Origin: Schoenoplectus triqueter
Taxonomy: Eukaryota > Streptophyta > Magnoliopsida > Poales > Cyperaceae
DNA: 27,019 nucleotides
Assembly: GCA_964058805.1 (NCBI GenBank)
Contig: CAXKVV010001401.1
Span: 1-27,019, forward strand
Reading direction: 5' to 3'
Shown here piece after piece: positions 10,764-27,019 of the stretch. The notes beneath the pieces are model-generated. The model ran no database searches. It saw nothing but the letters and a program-made list of their open reading frames with translations, and had not been told where the DNA came from. The position numbers were made by a program, and so were the translations under genes. Each line of letters begins with the position of its first letter. Position 1 is the first letter of the stretch.

Positions 10764-11450
10764 TTACAGCTTAATATCTCAGCATCTGGTATGACCTAAT
10801 CAGAGGTGCAAATTCTGGTTTAGAAAATAAAATACTGCGCTTTGATAACTCAAAATCAAGAATTACCCAGAAGATGCCAGCAGCCCCAGGATTTCTATCA
10901 AAGAAATAATCTATAAGCAGCCTGAGATCTGATAAATGTGTAATTCTCCAAACTGACTGGTCCAATTTCGCGCGGAAAAACGCTCAAATCGGAAGATAAA
11001 TCTGAGTTACCCGATTCCCTCGTAGTATTTTCTTTGTGACTAATTCTTCAGATTGATTTTTTACTGATTCTCAAAGGGGGACGTGATTGATGATCTGAAA
11101 GAGATTCGGGGCAGCGCGAAGTAGGTAGCGTTAATTAGGAGCAAAAGATGATTGTACAAGGGTAGATCCGATAGATAACAAATTGACTGCTAAGGAAAAA
11201 AGAATGAATTGGAGATTTTCTAGGTCAGTTGTCCGATTTTCAATCAACTTGGATCAAATTATATAAAAACAGCAAAGAGGCCACAAAAATCGAAAAAAAA
11301 TAAGTAATTATGGTGAGAAAGAGAAAAAATAATTAAAAGATGTACCTCAATTCGTTGATTTCTACTGCGTAGAGAGTTTGATCTCGTGAAAACAGTATGG
11401 AATTCTTCGAATTACCAGAGATTTTTATTTAGTTTATTTTTGTCTGCAAG
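10764..11450 (-). promoter_or_regulatory. TKI1 5' leader with probable intron; upstream promoter
   Basis: On the minus strand, a good donor (GAG|GTACATC, exon side ending at 11346) and several possible acceptors between about 10765 and 10820 suggest a 5' UTR intron of about 0.5 kb. The leader exon would cover roughly 11346-11420. AT-rich sequence just upstream (AAATAAACTAAATAAAAAT) could act as a TATA-like element. A four-codon upstream ORF (ATG CTG AGA TAT TAA, 10785-10771) ends 7 bases before the main ATG. Whether it is in the mRNA depends on which acceptor is used. The transcription start is inferred, not seen. Confidence 0.4.
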
Positions 11451-12386
11451 AGTAAAGGTTGAAAGTCTGAAGTGCATCTCATTTCACACCTCACGAAGAA
11501 GCAAGATAACGGGTTTGAAATTCAAATAAACCCAATAGCATCTTTGCTTTGATTTTGAGATATGTTAAAAGTAGCCCAAAAAAAACATACTGTAAGGCTG
11601 CTTGGTTACATTTAAGTATTTAACCGAAATGTATTAAATAATTGATTTAGATATAATGGTCTTACACTCTTACTTCTCGTTCTCATTTTTTATATGCTGG
11701 TCATATTTTTTTTTTCTAAAAGCATATTGCTTAAATGGCTTTATCAGATATTAGATCAATTATTCTAAACTGAACTAATATCTATGAACTTGAGTCAGGC
11801 GGAGGCACTTTCCTTTGCTGCCATGATAAGAAGTAATATTTATTACATCTCCTCATTTCCTCATGCAAAAAATAGCAAAAAAAAATCAAAAAAAATATAA
11901 AATTTAGCTAGTTAGTAGAGTTTAATATGAAAATTATATTAAATAGTTCAGATCTATGTAAAATTTAAAATTTTGAGCTAATGTACAGATACTTTCATGC
12001 ATTACAAATCACCATAATCTCACTCATTTAGGAATACCTTTACTTAATAATGTTCTCGATAAAGTTCAAGGCAAATTGTCTAATTAAAAAAAATTCAGAC
12101 TTGCCTTGTTAAATTCAGTACCCCTTTATATATATTCTCTTTGTATAATGGGTGGGGATCACTTGACAATGGTTATATTTTGACAATTGATGAGAGCCAA
12201 ATTGACATACATTTATTTGAGGATTTTATAAGGTTAAATTTAGAAATTTTGCCTAAAGTGCTATAATTTTATTAAATTAGGGTTAAAGATTAATGTTTAA
12301 TACAGGAGAAGAAAATGAAATGAATTAGACACGATTTGAAGCAAGAACGAGCAAGAAATGATAGAAATATCGATTTTCAGAGTCAT
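11451..12386. other. Intergenic, with MITE remnants
   Basis: No gene is seen. At about 11868-12010 there is a half-element related to the right side of the 1-385 MITE (AAAATAGCAAAA, then AATATAAAATTTAGCTAGTTAG, then TTTAATATGAAAATTATATT). At about 12153-12195, GGGATCACTTGACAAT followed by TTTTGACAATTGATGAG resembles the tip of the MITEs at 15328 and 25325. The remainder is AT-rich and featureless. Confidence 0.5.
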
Positions 12387-13744
12387 TGATAAGCCTCATT
12401 TATATATTATATTCAATTAGGGTTTTATCTCAAAAACTATGCATTTTATGTTAATTGTTAAGAATTTATTTAGTTTTTATGTCGAGTTCGAGATACTGCT
12501 GCATTTCTTATTATTTTGCAGGTCATTGAGTGTAAACAAAGATGTTAACATGAAAAATAATGCTTGGAACGAGATGAGTCGGATTTACATAAAGAAATTA
12601 AGTTAAAATCATTCCCATACAAAAATTACGGACCGCAATTATCAATTGCGGACCGCAAATGCTCTCTGGTTCGTTCTGGAAAAAAATGCAAAAATGTCGG
12701 ACCGCAATTTTTAGGCTGGCAGCGCAAATTTACAGTTTTAAAGCGGTTTTCTCATTAGAATTAATAGATTTTGACACCCCTTTGTCTAAGACATCTCTCA
12801 ACTGTCTAGAGAGGAGTTCTAAAGCAAAAAAGAAGAGGAAGAACACCATGAGAGAGAGATTTTGAAGGAGAACTCAAGAACCGGACGAGAAATCGTAGAT
12901 CTTCTTGGTTTATTTTTTTCTTTACTCTTTTCTCATGTTGTACTGTTGTTTAAACATGAATCTTGATACAATTTTTGACATAATTTATGGCTAGACACCC
13001 TTCTAGGGGTCTAGGTGTAAACTCGATAACTCGAATAGTTTAATTTACTCATTTGTTGATCTTTTAGTTCTTGTTGTTTGTGATTGTTGTTTTGTCTAAA
13101 TTGAATGTTTGTTTTAATCAACTGCGTGTTATCATAGAAGTGAAAGCGGAAATCAAAAGGTGGAATTGAATCTTCTGACCAAAAATAGTGATTTAGGTCA
13201 TAGACCAAGTACTTAATCGTGAAACTTATTACCTAAGGGAAAACCGAGGAAACCCTAGAAATTGTGTGAGGTACCGAAATGAGAAGTACAAAATCTAGGT
13301 TATGTTAAAGTGATTCACCAATCTTAATGGGCTTAGACTTATAAGGTGAAGTACTTAATCGTGAAACCTGAATTGTTTAGGTACAGTATCAAGCCACGAA
13401 AGTATAAATTTGGTACTAAAATCTGAGATTAAATCCCCGACAAACACTGAAACAAATTAAAAGATCAAGTAGAGTGAATTGACCAAACGAGTGAGAGTGA
13501 AGCCGAAAACCCCTAGAATCCTCAATCTAATAAATTTTCTAATCATTGTTGTTAGATTTACGCACTTTTATTTTGATACAAAAATTCTCTTTCGATTGTC
13601 TGGATTAGCGAAACTTGTTAGAACTGGTAATTCACCCTTGTCCTTATGGTTCGACACCCCAATTACTACTTGACTAGGTCGTGCGCTTGCGGCTGAAATT
13701 GAGTATAAATTAGGATATTTATTAGCTTAGCAAAATACACATCA
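12387..13744 (+). mobile_element. Solo LTR of a Ty3/gypsy-type retrotransposon
   Basis: The segment starts TGATAAGCCTCATTTATATA and ends AATACACATCA, so it has TG...CA termini. It is flanked by GTCAT (12382-12386) and ATCAT (13745-13749), a 5-bp duplication with one mismatch. Just before the 3' end it reads CTTATGGTTCGACACCCCAA, followed by a TCGTGCGCTTGCGGCTG stretch. As I recall, a GGTTCGAC...TGCGCTTGCG pattern is typical of the ends of Tat/Athila-like gypsy LTRs. No primer-binding site, GGCGCC leader or gag follows, so it is a solo LTR left by LTR-LTR recombination. A short direct repeat (AAGTACTTAATCGTGAAAC) occurs near 13207 and 13350. A GGACCGCAATT repeat lies near 12630-12705. Confidence 0.65.
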
Positions 13745-13759
13745 ATCATCTGTGAACCC

Positions 13760-15327
13760 TGTTCGGGCCTGCATGCGGTCTGAGACAGAGTAATTTTCAG
13801 CACGACCTCCTAACGATTATTTAAAGTTTTTGAACAAATCATTTAGGGTTTTTCAGCATTTTTAGACTCATTTCGCTCTTGACAACAAGGAGAATATGAT
13901 CTATTAAGGCCTCATAACTAAATGACCGCTTGAATATAGACAAAAATATAAAATACTTAGACGGTTGAGAATTAAATGCATGAAACTTTTCTCTTTGGTT
14001 CTTTCTCTTTGATGTGTATCTTTTATTCTCTCTATTATGCCTCATGGAAGGCTAAACTATCATTTTCTAGGGTTTAGGGCATGTAGTTGATACTTTTGTT
14101 GTTTTAGTTCGAATTATGTTGTTATTTCAATGATTGCTTTGCTTTGATTATTATTTGTGATTTATCTATACTAGCTATATACCCACGCGTTGCAGCAGAC
14201 TCTTTTATTTAAATATTAAAATATTATAAAATAAAAAAAATCATATTTATCTAATATTAAATTATAAATTGACCAAATTATAGAGAAAACCTATAATAAA
14301 GACTATATTTAATCTTTGATGAGATTTTTGCACAATATGAGTTAATGATTCATGATTTTTATGGCAAGAAAAGTAAATTATTCTAACATATATTATCACC
14401 ATTAATTTCTTACCAAATATGCACAAGGTTGGTAAATAAAAAAATAATTTTATGGAAATAATAGTATTTAAGGAAAAGAAATGGAGAGAAAGAGGAGATC
14501 AATGGACGCAATCACATACGTTCGATCAACCAAAAATAAATATTATCCGTCTAATTGAGGGATAAAATGGGTATAATAAAAAATTATCATGACAAAAAAT
14601 GAACCCTCCAATTCTTAGATGCTTTATATAATAGTATAGATATGATATGACAATTGGATGATAAATTGTATGTTTGAGTAGTTACAAATACTTGAATCTG
14701 TGTAGAAATTGACCAATTTATTGATTGTATGTAAAATCCTAAATTTAAGACTAAGTACCGAAAGGAAACGTCTATTGTCTGATCCAAACTAAGACTTAAA
14801 AATGATTTCAATAAATGTCTTATTACCTTTAGGGACCCAGGTTTGAATTCTATTGTTGAGTCAATTAGGAGATTTGACGGCATAAATATACAACCCGGTC
14901 AATCATAAAAAATAACGCATTTAGAGTATGCCATAAAACGAAATTTGCGCTAAATAAGGAACTAAACCACACAAATGGGAAGATTCTAAATTAGAATTGA
15001 CAAATCCTCAATTGCAATTGCATGAGAAAATAACAATTTGATTTGAAGTTAAAATAACATTTGTATCTAATTATAGTCTGAAATCCCTAAACTTTTATAT
15101 TTTCTACGCTTTTCTGATTACTTACTTAAATTTATGATTGCATTTATTTTTAATTACCAACTATATTTTTTATTATTTAGATAATTAAACTTTGAATTAC
15201 TTAGTATCAAAAATTATCCTTGTAGATCAACCCCTGATTATGCTACAATTGTTAGATTTATACGCTTATAAACCTGACATTTCAGGTATATTTAGGGTAA
15301 ATTTATATTAGCGCATGACATACATCA
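13760..15327 (+). mobile_element. LTR-like retroelement segment, split by a Helitron
   Basis: The segment has the same style of landmarks as the solo LTR before it: a TCTAGGGTTTAGGGCATG stretch (about 14067-14084), then TTATCCTTGTAGATCAACCCC near 15215, and an ending in CATACATCA at 15327. It has no coding capacity. The left boundary is uncertain, and no matching terminal duplication was found. It is interrupted at 14171-14640 by a Helitron. It may be a second, older or related LTR, or an internal non-coding retroelement part. Confidence 0.4.
14171..14640 (-). mobile_element. Non-autonomous Helitron
   Basis: Read on the minus strand, the element begins TCTATACTATTATATAAAGC at 14640 and ends AACGCGTGGGTATATAGCTAG at 14171. 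It therefore has a 5' TC and a 3' CTRR (CTAG). The base before it is A and the base after it is T, matching Helitron insertion between A and T with no target duplication. Both tips resemble those of plant Helitrons. The 470-bp body is AT-rich, with no Rep/helicase, so it needed an autonomous partner. Confidence 0.75.
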
Positions 15328-15660
15328 ACAATCTTGACAATGAATTATCAAATAAATATGAAAAAAATCTTAAAAATAGAAAAAACCTTATGGACATGTT
15401 CTTCTACTTATAGATTGATGATGATTCAAATTTCATGTAATTTCATTATCATTTGATATTCTATCAATGACTATCAAAATTTTATATAATTTATAATGAT
15501 TATAATTTGGCGGTCTTTAATGGACTATCAAATGATAATGAAATTACATGAAATTTGAATCATCAACTAAAAATATAAAAATATATCCATACAATTTTTC
15601 TATTTTTAAGATTTATTTTATATTTATTTAAAAATTCATTTGTCAAGATTGTCAAGTAAT
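15328..15660. mobile_element. Fold-back MITE, CTTGACAAT tips
   Basis: The two halves are nearly complementary for about 150 bp. The left half contains ATCTTGACAATGAATTATCA, then AAAAATCTTAAAAATAGAAAA, then TCAAATTTCATGTAATTTCA. The right half contains the reverse complements in reverse order, ending TTGTCAAGATTGTCAAGTAAT. The centre is an ATAATTATAA-type region around 15495. The element follows directly on the CATCA end of the LTR-like segment. A related copy lies at about 25325-25930. It is non-coding. Confidence 0.78.
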
Positions 15661-16785
15661 CCCTTCCCTTATATAATATATCAATAAAGGTTAGAAAAAA
15701 GATCAGATGATAAAATATGTAGATTTTTCTGACAAAGCCCCTTTAATCGTAGGAAAAAAAAATCCCTTAGTTGCTTAGAAAAGACTTTGCATATATATCT
15801 TTGTGAAAATTTTATTTAATATATTTAAAAGTTTATATTTCTAATTATTATTTAAGGATTATATTATTAGAACGAAAAACCCAAGTTAAAAGAAAGTTTG
15901 CAATTGCACAATTTTGTTTCTCCTTTTCATAAACCCATTAATTATATAATGATAATAAATTTTATTAATTTTCACCCCTGAACTTTTTCAGTCCAGCCTC
16001 GTCATCTCGCCGTCCATCAATATGATACCTCCCTCTTTAAATATATTGACATACAAAAAAGACAATTTCATTTCTTAAAAGAAATGCTAAATACTTGTTT
16101 TATCTCTGACACTTGTTTTATCTCTGACACTTTTCATTCAAATAGACTTGTTATTGATAAATTCCTTCAGTGACGCATAATCCCTAAAATAAAACATTTA
16201 TCATAATTTATTTAAAGCAGAATTTCATCCAGATCGTACCCCTAAAAAAACTCAACAATGTTATGTATTTTTCCATGTAATGTTTGTAATCGTATTTACC
16301 CTTCAAAATTGTAAAAACTATCATATTTGTCCAATTGACCCCTTGAATCAAGGGTTAATTGGACACAAAGTGGAATCACAAAATTTCAATTTTTCGTGAT
16401 TAGAAGGGATGAAGATAGATAATGAGATTTCATTTGGCATGACAAAGATGATATTTATATGGACGAGAATAGAGTTTGCCCTCCGTCATTCTTCTCCTTG
16501 ACTACTATAGGACCTCACCACCAAAATTTAAGTTCTATTAAGGTCAAAACATCCGATAATTATGATCGCCATTTATGTTTCTCCTTCACACATTTACTCA
16601 GTTTTGCTCTCAGTTCAAAATCCAAGTTCAATGAAAAATATTACTCGTGTAATTGTAAATAAATAGAAAGTCACTCATGAAATTTTATACCGATCACAAA
16701 ATTTTCATTCAAATTATTTCTTTTCATTTCTTCTCTCAGCGAAGTTTTCCTTCACTTCATGTCGGTCAAGACGTGAGTTACTTCA
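15661..16785. other. Intergenic, no gene seen
   Basis: AT-rich sequence without recognisable exons. It contains an exact 18-bp tandem duplication, ACTTGTTTTATCTCTGAC, at 16093-16110 and 16111-16128. It also contains a small palindrome, CCTTGAATCAAGG, near 16343. A 67-codon open frame near 16459-16662 has no recognisable domain and is not supported. Confidence 0.6.
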
Positions 16786-16789
16786 TCTC

Positions 16790-17330
16790 AAAAGATAGCA
16801 ATTTTTTTTTTTAAAAAATATAAAATTTAGCTAGTTAGTAGAGTACTAAAGTTTGATATGAAGATCATATTGAGTGGTTCGGATCAATTATCTTTTACTT
16901 AAAACCAGAATGGTAATTCAGGTTTCTCTCTAACAAAATTCTCAAATAAATAATTAAAAATATAAATTTTTAAATATATCCAATAAAAATTTCACAATAA
17001 TAAAACTTTGAACATACTTTTAGATACTAAACATATATATGATAATAATATAACTAAATATGAAATCTTTAAAGAATAGTAATAAAAAAATTGGATCATA
17101 AATTTCACCTCAGATATATCACACCCATTTATTTTAAATGAGGAGAGAAAAAATTATATAAAATTTAGGTAGATAAAAAGATTTAAATAAAATCAATAGT
17201 GAAGAAGAAGAATTATATGTTATATTTAAAAAATAAAAAAATAATTATATTTATATATTAAAATTTTGAGATTTTAAGATAATATACGGATGTATTCGTG
17301 AATATATCATAACTTCACTCTCATTTTATA
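16790..17330. mobile_element. Fragments of the 1-385 MITE family
   Basis: At about 16790-16925, AAAAATATAAAATTTAGCTAG, TTTGATATGAAGATCATATT and GTGGTTCGGATCAATTA correspond in order to the right half of the 1-385 MITE. A second, weaker fragment at about 17150-17330 (ATATAAAATTTAGGTAGATA, then AAATTTTGAGATTTTAAGA) matches the sequence following the 11.9-kb fragment. Boundaries are approximate. Confidence 0.5.
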
Positions 17331-17439
17331 ATATACATTTCTGACCATATCTTTGTTTATGTTTTCTCTCTAAGGTTCTGACGATCTCCCTCCAAATCAC
17401 AGAGATACAATAATAACAGATTTTTTTTATATATAATAG

Positions 17440-17764
17440 TTATATTATTAACAATAAGAGTGATAAAAGTAAACTTTGAAATCTATAAATGACAGCGTGT
17501 CACTGACAATGGCGTGGAGCAAATGCGCCACCGTCAGTGGCGTCTTTGTGTAAAACAGTGTAAACGCACCACTGCCAGTGGTGCGTTTGCTTTTATTCAT
17601 CATAATCACGATCTATTACCATTGGATTAACATCTACTGTGGCGCACTGTAGCAAAGACGTCACTGTCAATGGTGCGTTTACTTAAAGACGCCACTGACA
17701 GTGGCGGATTATCATTCGTAAATTTTAAATTTTACTTTTATCACTATTATTATTAATAATATAA
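17440..17764. mobile_element. Fold-back element with an array of GC-rich palindromes
   Basis: AT-rich terminal inverted repeats enclose a GC-rich core. The left end starts TTATATTATTAACAATAAGA and the right end, reverse-complemented, TTATATTATTAATAATAAT. Both continue GTGATAAAAGTAAA. The core holds several 20-27-bp palindromes sharing the half-site ACTGNCAGTGGCG. They lie at about 17495-17514, 17521-17547, 17562-17588, 17654-17680 and 17685-17710. The third is perfect: two 13-nt arms, AAACGCACCACTG and CAGTGGTGCGTTT, around one C. There is no reading frame. The overall form is that of a MITE, but the repeated short palindromes are unusual. No target duplication could be settled. Confidence 0.7.
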
Positions 17765-17774
17765 TTAGGTTGAT

Positions 17775-17945
17775 TCTGCAATGGATTGAAAAAATTTCAA
17801 ACCGCTTATTTCTTATGATTGGACGATCAAGATGTTTTGTACAATACAGTTAGCGAAAACAATTAATTAAGGAATTAATTTAAACGTCTGATTCTAATTT
17901 AACCGCTATTGAAACCGAATTCACTGCAGAATGGCTCATATAATT
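17775..17945. mobile_element. Small MITE-like element, ATTCTGCARTG tips
   Basis: The left tip is ATTCTGCAATGGATTG. The reverse complement of the right tip is ATTCTGCAGTGAATTC. Internally, TTTCAAACCGCTTATTT on the left corresponds to TTTCAATAGCGGTTAAATT on the reverse-complemented right. It is short, non-coding and diverged. It lies just upstream of the Pelota promoter region. Confidence 0.45.
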
Positions 17946-18022
17946 ATTATAATTATTATATAAAAAAACTACAATAATAGTACGAAGCTAAAATCGTCCG
18001 ATTATTTTCGGATATTTAAATA

Positions 18023-18244
18023 GGAATATAATATAAGAGGATACAAAAAGATTGTTTGTGGAAAAGGAAAGGAATAAAATGGGAATAATATATAAGAGGA
18101 TTAAAAAAAGATCCGTGTAAGGCAACCCGAAACCCGCTTCTCTCCTTTCCCCTCCCCTCTTCGGCTCTGCCCCCGCCTCCTCTGTTGTTACCTCATCATC
18201 TCTTCTGATCAGAAGAGAAGAAGCTCAATCAAGTATCTCTAACG
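18023..18244 (+). promoter_or_regulatory. Pelota core promoter with duplicated TATA block, and CT-rich 5' UTR
   Basis: A 30-bp block is repeated with a 59-bp offset: GGAATATAATATAAGAGG then ATACAAAAAGAT (18023-18052), and GGAATAATATATAAGAGG then ATTAAAAAAAGAT (18082-18112). Each carries a TATAAGAGG TATA-type motif (18032 and 18091). The second would place initiation near 18120, where the sequence changes to a C/T-rich leader typical of plant translation-related genes. The leader (about 18120-18244) has no upstream ATG. It contains a perfect 20-bp palindrome, TCTCTTCTGATCAGAAGAGA, at 18199-18218. Confidence 0.6.
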
Positions 18245-25165
<6,921 letters not shown>

Positions 25166-25324
25166 GTATTACATTTTTTTCTATTTAATTATAGAATTTG
25201 TACTCTCTTACATGATGTCCAATTTTACCACCATAAACTGTTTATGATGCCAGTTTTTAAAGCCAAAAATGATTCTGGCATCAAAACTTGCTATGATGTG
25301 TCATACTCTTTTATGGGAGGGATC

Positions 25325-25930
25325 TCTTGACAATAGATTATATTAACAATCTTGACAATGACACTCTACATAAATGAAAAACAAATCTTAAAAAAATATA
25401 TAGATACATTCTTCAACTTAAGAAATAATTAAGGGTTCGAATAATTCTCTGATGCACATCACTTATATAGTATAGATTCTATTGATTTTTATGTCAGGAG
25501 TTCCTATCAGAAATTCTCAAATTCACCATACATACATGAAAAAAATCTCTATCTAAATAATTTCTCTAAACTATATAGTTAAGAATTTAAATGATCCTCT
25601 GACACCCATCACTTATATAGTATAAATTCTATTAGGCTTTATGTCAGGAATTCCTATCAGAAAATTTTAAATTCACCATGCATACATAAAAAAAACTTCA
25701 TCTAATAATTTAGAGAAATAATTAAGGGTTCGAATGATCTGGATTGATGATATTTCAAATTTCATCTAATTTAGTTATTGTTTAATATTTCATCAAATAT
25801 TATCAAAATTTTATATAATTTGCAATAATTATAATTTAACGATTATTTGATGGACCATCAAACAATAACTAAATTATATGAAATTTGAAACTCCATCAAT
25901 CTATAAGTTGAAGAATTTACCTATAATTTT
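25325..25930. mobile_element. MITE related to 15328-15660, with internal tandem duplication
   Basis: The left tip TCTTGACAAT, then AACAATCTTGACAATGAC, and the right-hand portion (25741-25915: GGATTGATGATATTTCAAAT, TATCAAAATTTTATATAATTTG, GAAACTCCATCAATCTATAAG) match the 15.3-kb MITE. Between them lies extra sequence of two diverged tandem units of about 140-150 bp and a partial third. Units begin GAAATAATTAAGGGTTCGAA (25422), TAGTTAAGAATTTAAATGA (25576) and GAAATAATTAAGGGTTCGAA (25714). Each full unit contains CATCACTTATATAGTATA, then TATGTCAGGA and TTCCTATCAGAAA. The outer right tip is missing. It lies downstream of the last visible Pelota exon, presumably in its intron. Confidence 0.65.
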
Positions 25931-25959
25931 TTTATGCTCGATTTTTCTTAATGTGACAG

Positions 25960-27019
25960 TTTATCGAGAGATATAGGGAACACAAGAAGGATTTACATAT
26001 GATATTTATTGATTTGAAGAAAGCGTATGACAAAATATCAAGAAATATTATGTGGTAGACGCTTGAAAAAAAAGTTCCAACAAAGTACATTACCCTTATC
26101 GAGGATATGTATACAAATATTGTAATTAGCGTTAGAGCATGTAATGACGAGTCCAATGCATTTTCTATTAAGATAGATTTACATCAAGGATTAACATTGA
26201 GTCAATATATTTTGATCTTAGTGATGGATGAGGTAACGAAGGGAATACAAGGAGATATTCCTTGGTGCATGCTATTAGCTGATGATGTGGTGCTGATTGA
26301 CGAGAGCATGATCGGAGTCGATTAGAAACTAGAATTATGATGACAAATTTTAGAATCAAAATGTTTTAAATTTGGTAACTAAAACCGAATATATAAGATG
26401 TCAGTTAAGTGGTGACAGTTTAGATAGTTTGGATGGACAAATAGTAATGAATGACACATTTCGATATTTGAGATCGATGTTACAGAGCAATGAAGATATC
26501 GATGAAGATGTAAGCTATAAAATAAGAGCAAGATGGATGAAATGATGACAAACATTTAACTTTCTCTTTGACAAAAATTTTCAAAATAAACTAAAAGGTA
26601 AATTCTACAGGACTGACTATTAGACCTGTGATGATGTATGGTGCAGAATGTTAGACTACAAAAAGACAACACATTTAGAAGATAAGTGTAGCCGAAATGC
26701 AGATATTGTGTTGGATATGTGGTCATATAAGGAAAGATCGAATTAGAAATGATGATGTACAAGATAAATTTGAGGTAGCATCAATTCAAGAGAAGTTGAT
26801 CTAACACTGTTTGTGATAGTTTAGTCATATCCAACGAAAATCTCTTAAGACATTGATACATAATGATATTCTAAGTTATCTTAAAAACACAAGAAGAGAT
26901 ATAAGTCGACTAAGACTAATATAAGAGAAAACAATAAAATGAGAAAAAATTCAGAAGCCAAATGTCTCTGCCCATATTTGAATAGAAAAAGGTTACTATA
27001 TATATGAGAATCTTCGTTC
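25960..27019 (+). pseudogene. Decayed RTE-type LINE reverse transcriptase
   Basis: Plus-strand translation gives a recognisable plant RTE reverse-transcriptase core: FIERYREHKKDLHMIFIDLK-type sequence followed by KAYDKISRNIMW, then YITLIEDMYTN, IDLHQGLTLSQYILILVMDE, and the catalytic-site region MLLADDVVLIDESMIGVD (about 26269-26322). An in-frame stop follows, and further downstream pieces sit in several frames with many stops. The (F/Y)xDD motif reads LADD, so the usual aromatic residue is lost. A block near 26820-26925 (FSHIQRKSLKTLIH-like, then tracts matching 4320-4380) shows it is the same family as the LINE at 4175-4886. The element is dead. It continues beyond the window, so no tail or target duplication is visible. 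It lies in the presumed Pelota intron 14, in sense orientation. Confidence 0.8.

Noticed and set aside
14587..14883. 98-codon minus-strand open frame
   Set aside because: It runs across the Helitron boundary at 14640 into retroelement sequence, so it cannot be an ancestral gene, and no domain is recognised.
16459..16662. 67-codon plus-strand frame in the intergenic zone
   Set aside because: No promoter, conserved motif or splice context supports it, and its composition matches the surroundings.

Overview
This is nuclear DNA from a flowering plant, probably a dicot. It is AT-rich, its genes are split by many GT-AG introns, and it is full of plant repeats: MITEs, L1-type and RTE-type LINE ends, a gypsy-type solo LTR and a Helitron. 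The species cannot be named from sequence alone. No single long open frame here is a gene. The two real genes appear only when short exons are joined by hand, and in both models every junction keeps the reading frame.

Layout. (1) 1-385: a fold-back MITE, then AT-rich DNA. (2) 1668-10763, minus strand: a complete SANT/Myb-domain gene of 14 coding exons (665 codons), an orthologue of Arabidopsis TSL-KINASE INTERACTING PROTEIN 1 (TKI1, Cramped-like). Its introns hold a 1-kb polyadenylated retroposon, a 5'-truncated RTE LINE with a 69-bp copy of its own tail nested inside it, an L1-type 3' end and a ~1-kb TIR element. (3) About 11.4-18.0 kb: an intergenic repeat zone with MITE halves, a gypsy-type solo LTR, a second LTR-like segment carrying a Helitron, a fold-back MITE, and an element (17440-17764) built from repeated 26-27-bp palindromes. 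(4) 18245-25165, plus strand: fourteen exons (318 codons plus two bases) of a Pelota/Dom34 gene, preceded by a duplicated TATA region and a CT-rich leader. The last exon or exons, about 60 codons, are not in the window. (5) About 25.3-27.0 kb: a MITE-like element with an internal tandem duplication, then a decayed RTE LINE reverse transcriptase. Both lie downstream of the last visible Pelota exon, in what should be its intron.

The two genes are divergent and about 7 kb apart. Nothing links them functionally: TKI1 is a nuclear chromatin-associated protein, and Pelota rescues stalled ribosomes in the cytosol. I see no new multi-gene system. The most unusual items are the palindrome-array element at 17.5 kb, the LINE-in-LINE nesting at 4.2 kb with clean target-site duplications, the paired-stem covariation between two L1-type 3' ends, and splice-site arrangements in both genes that predict alternative products.
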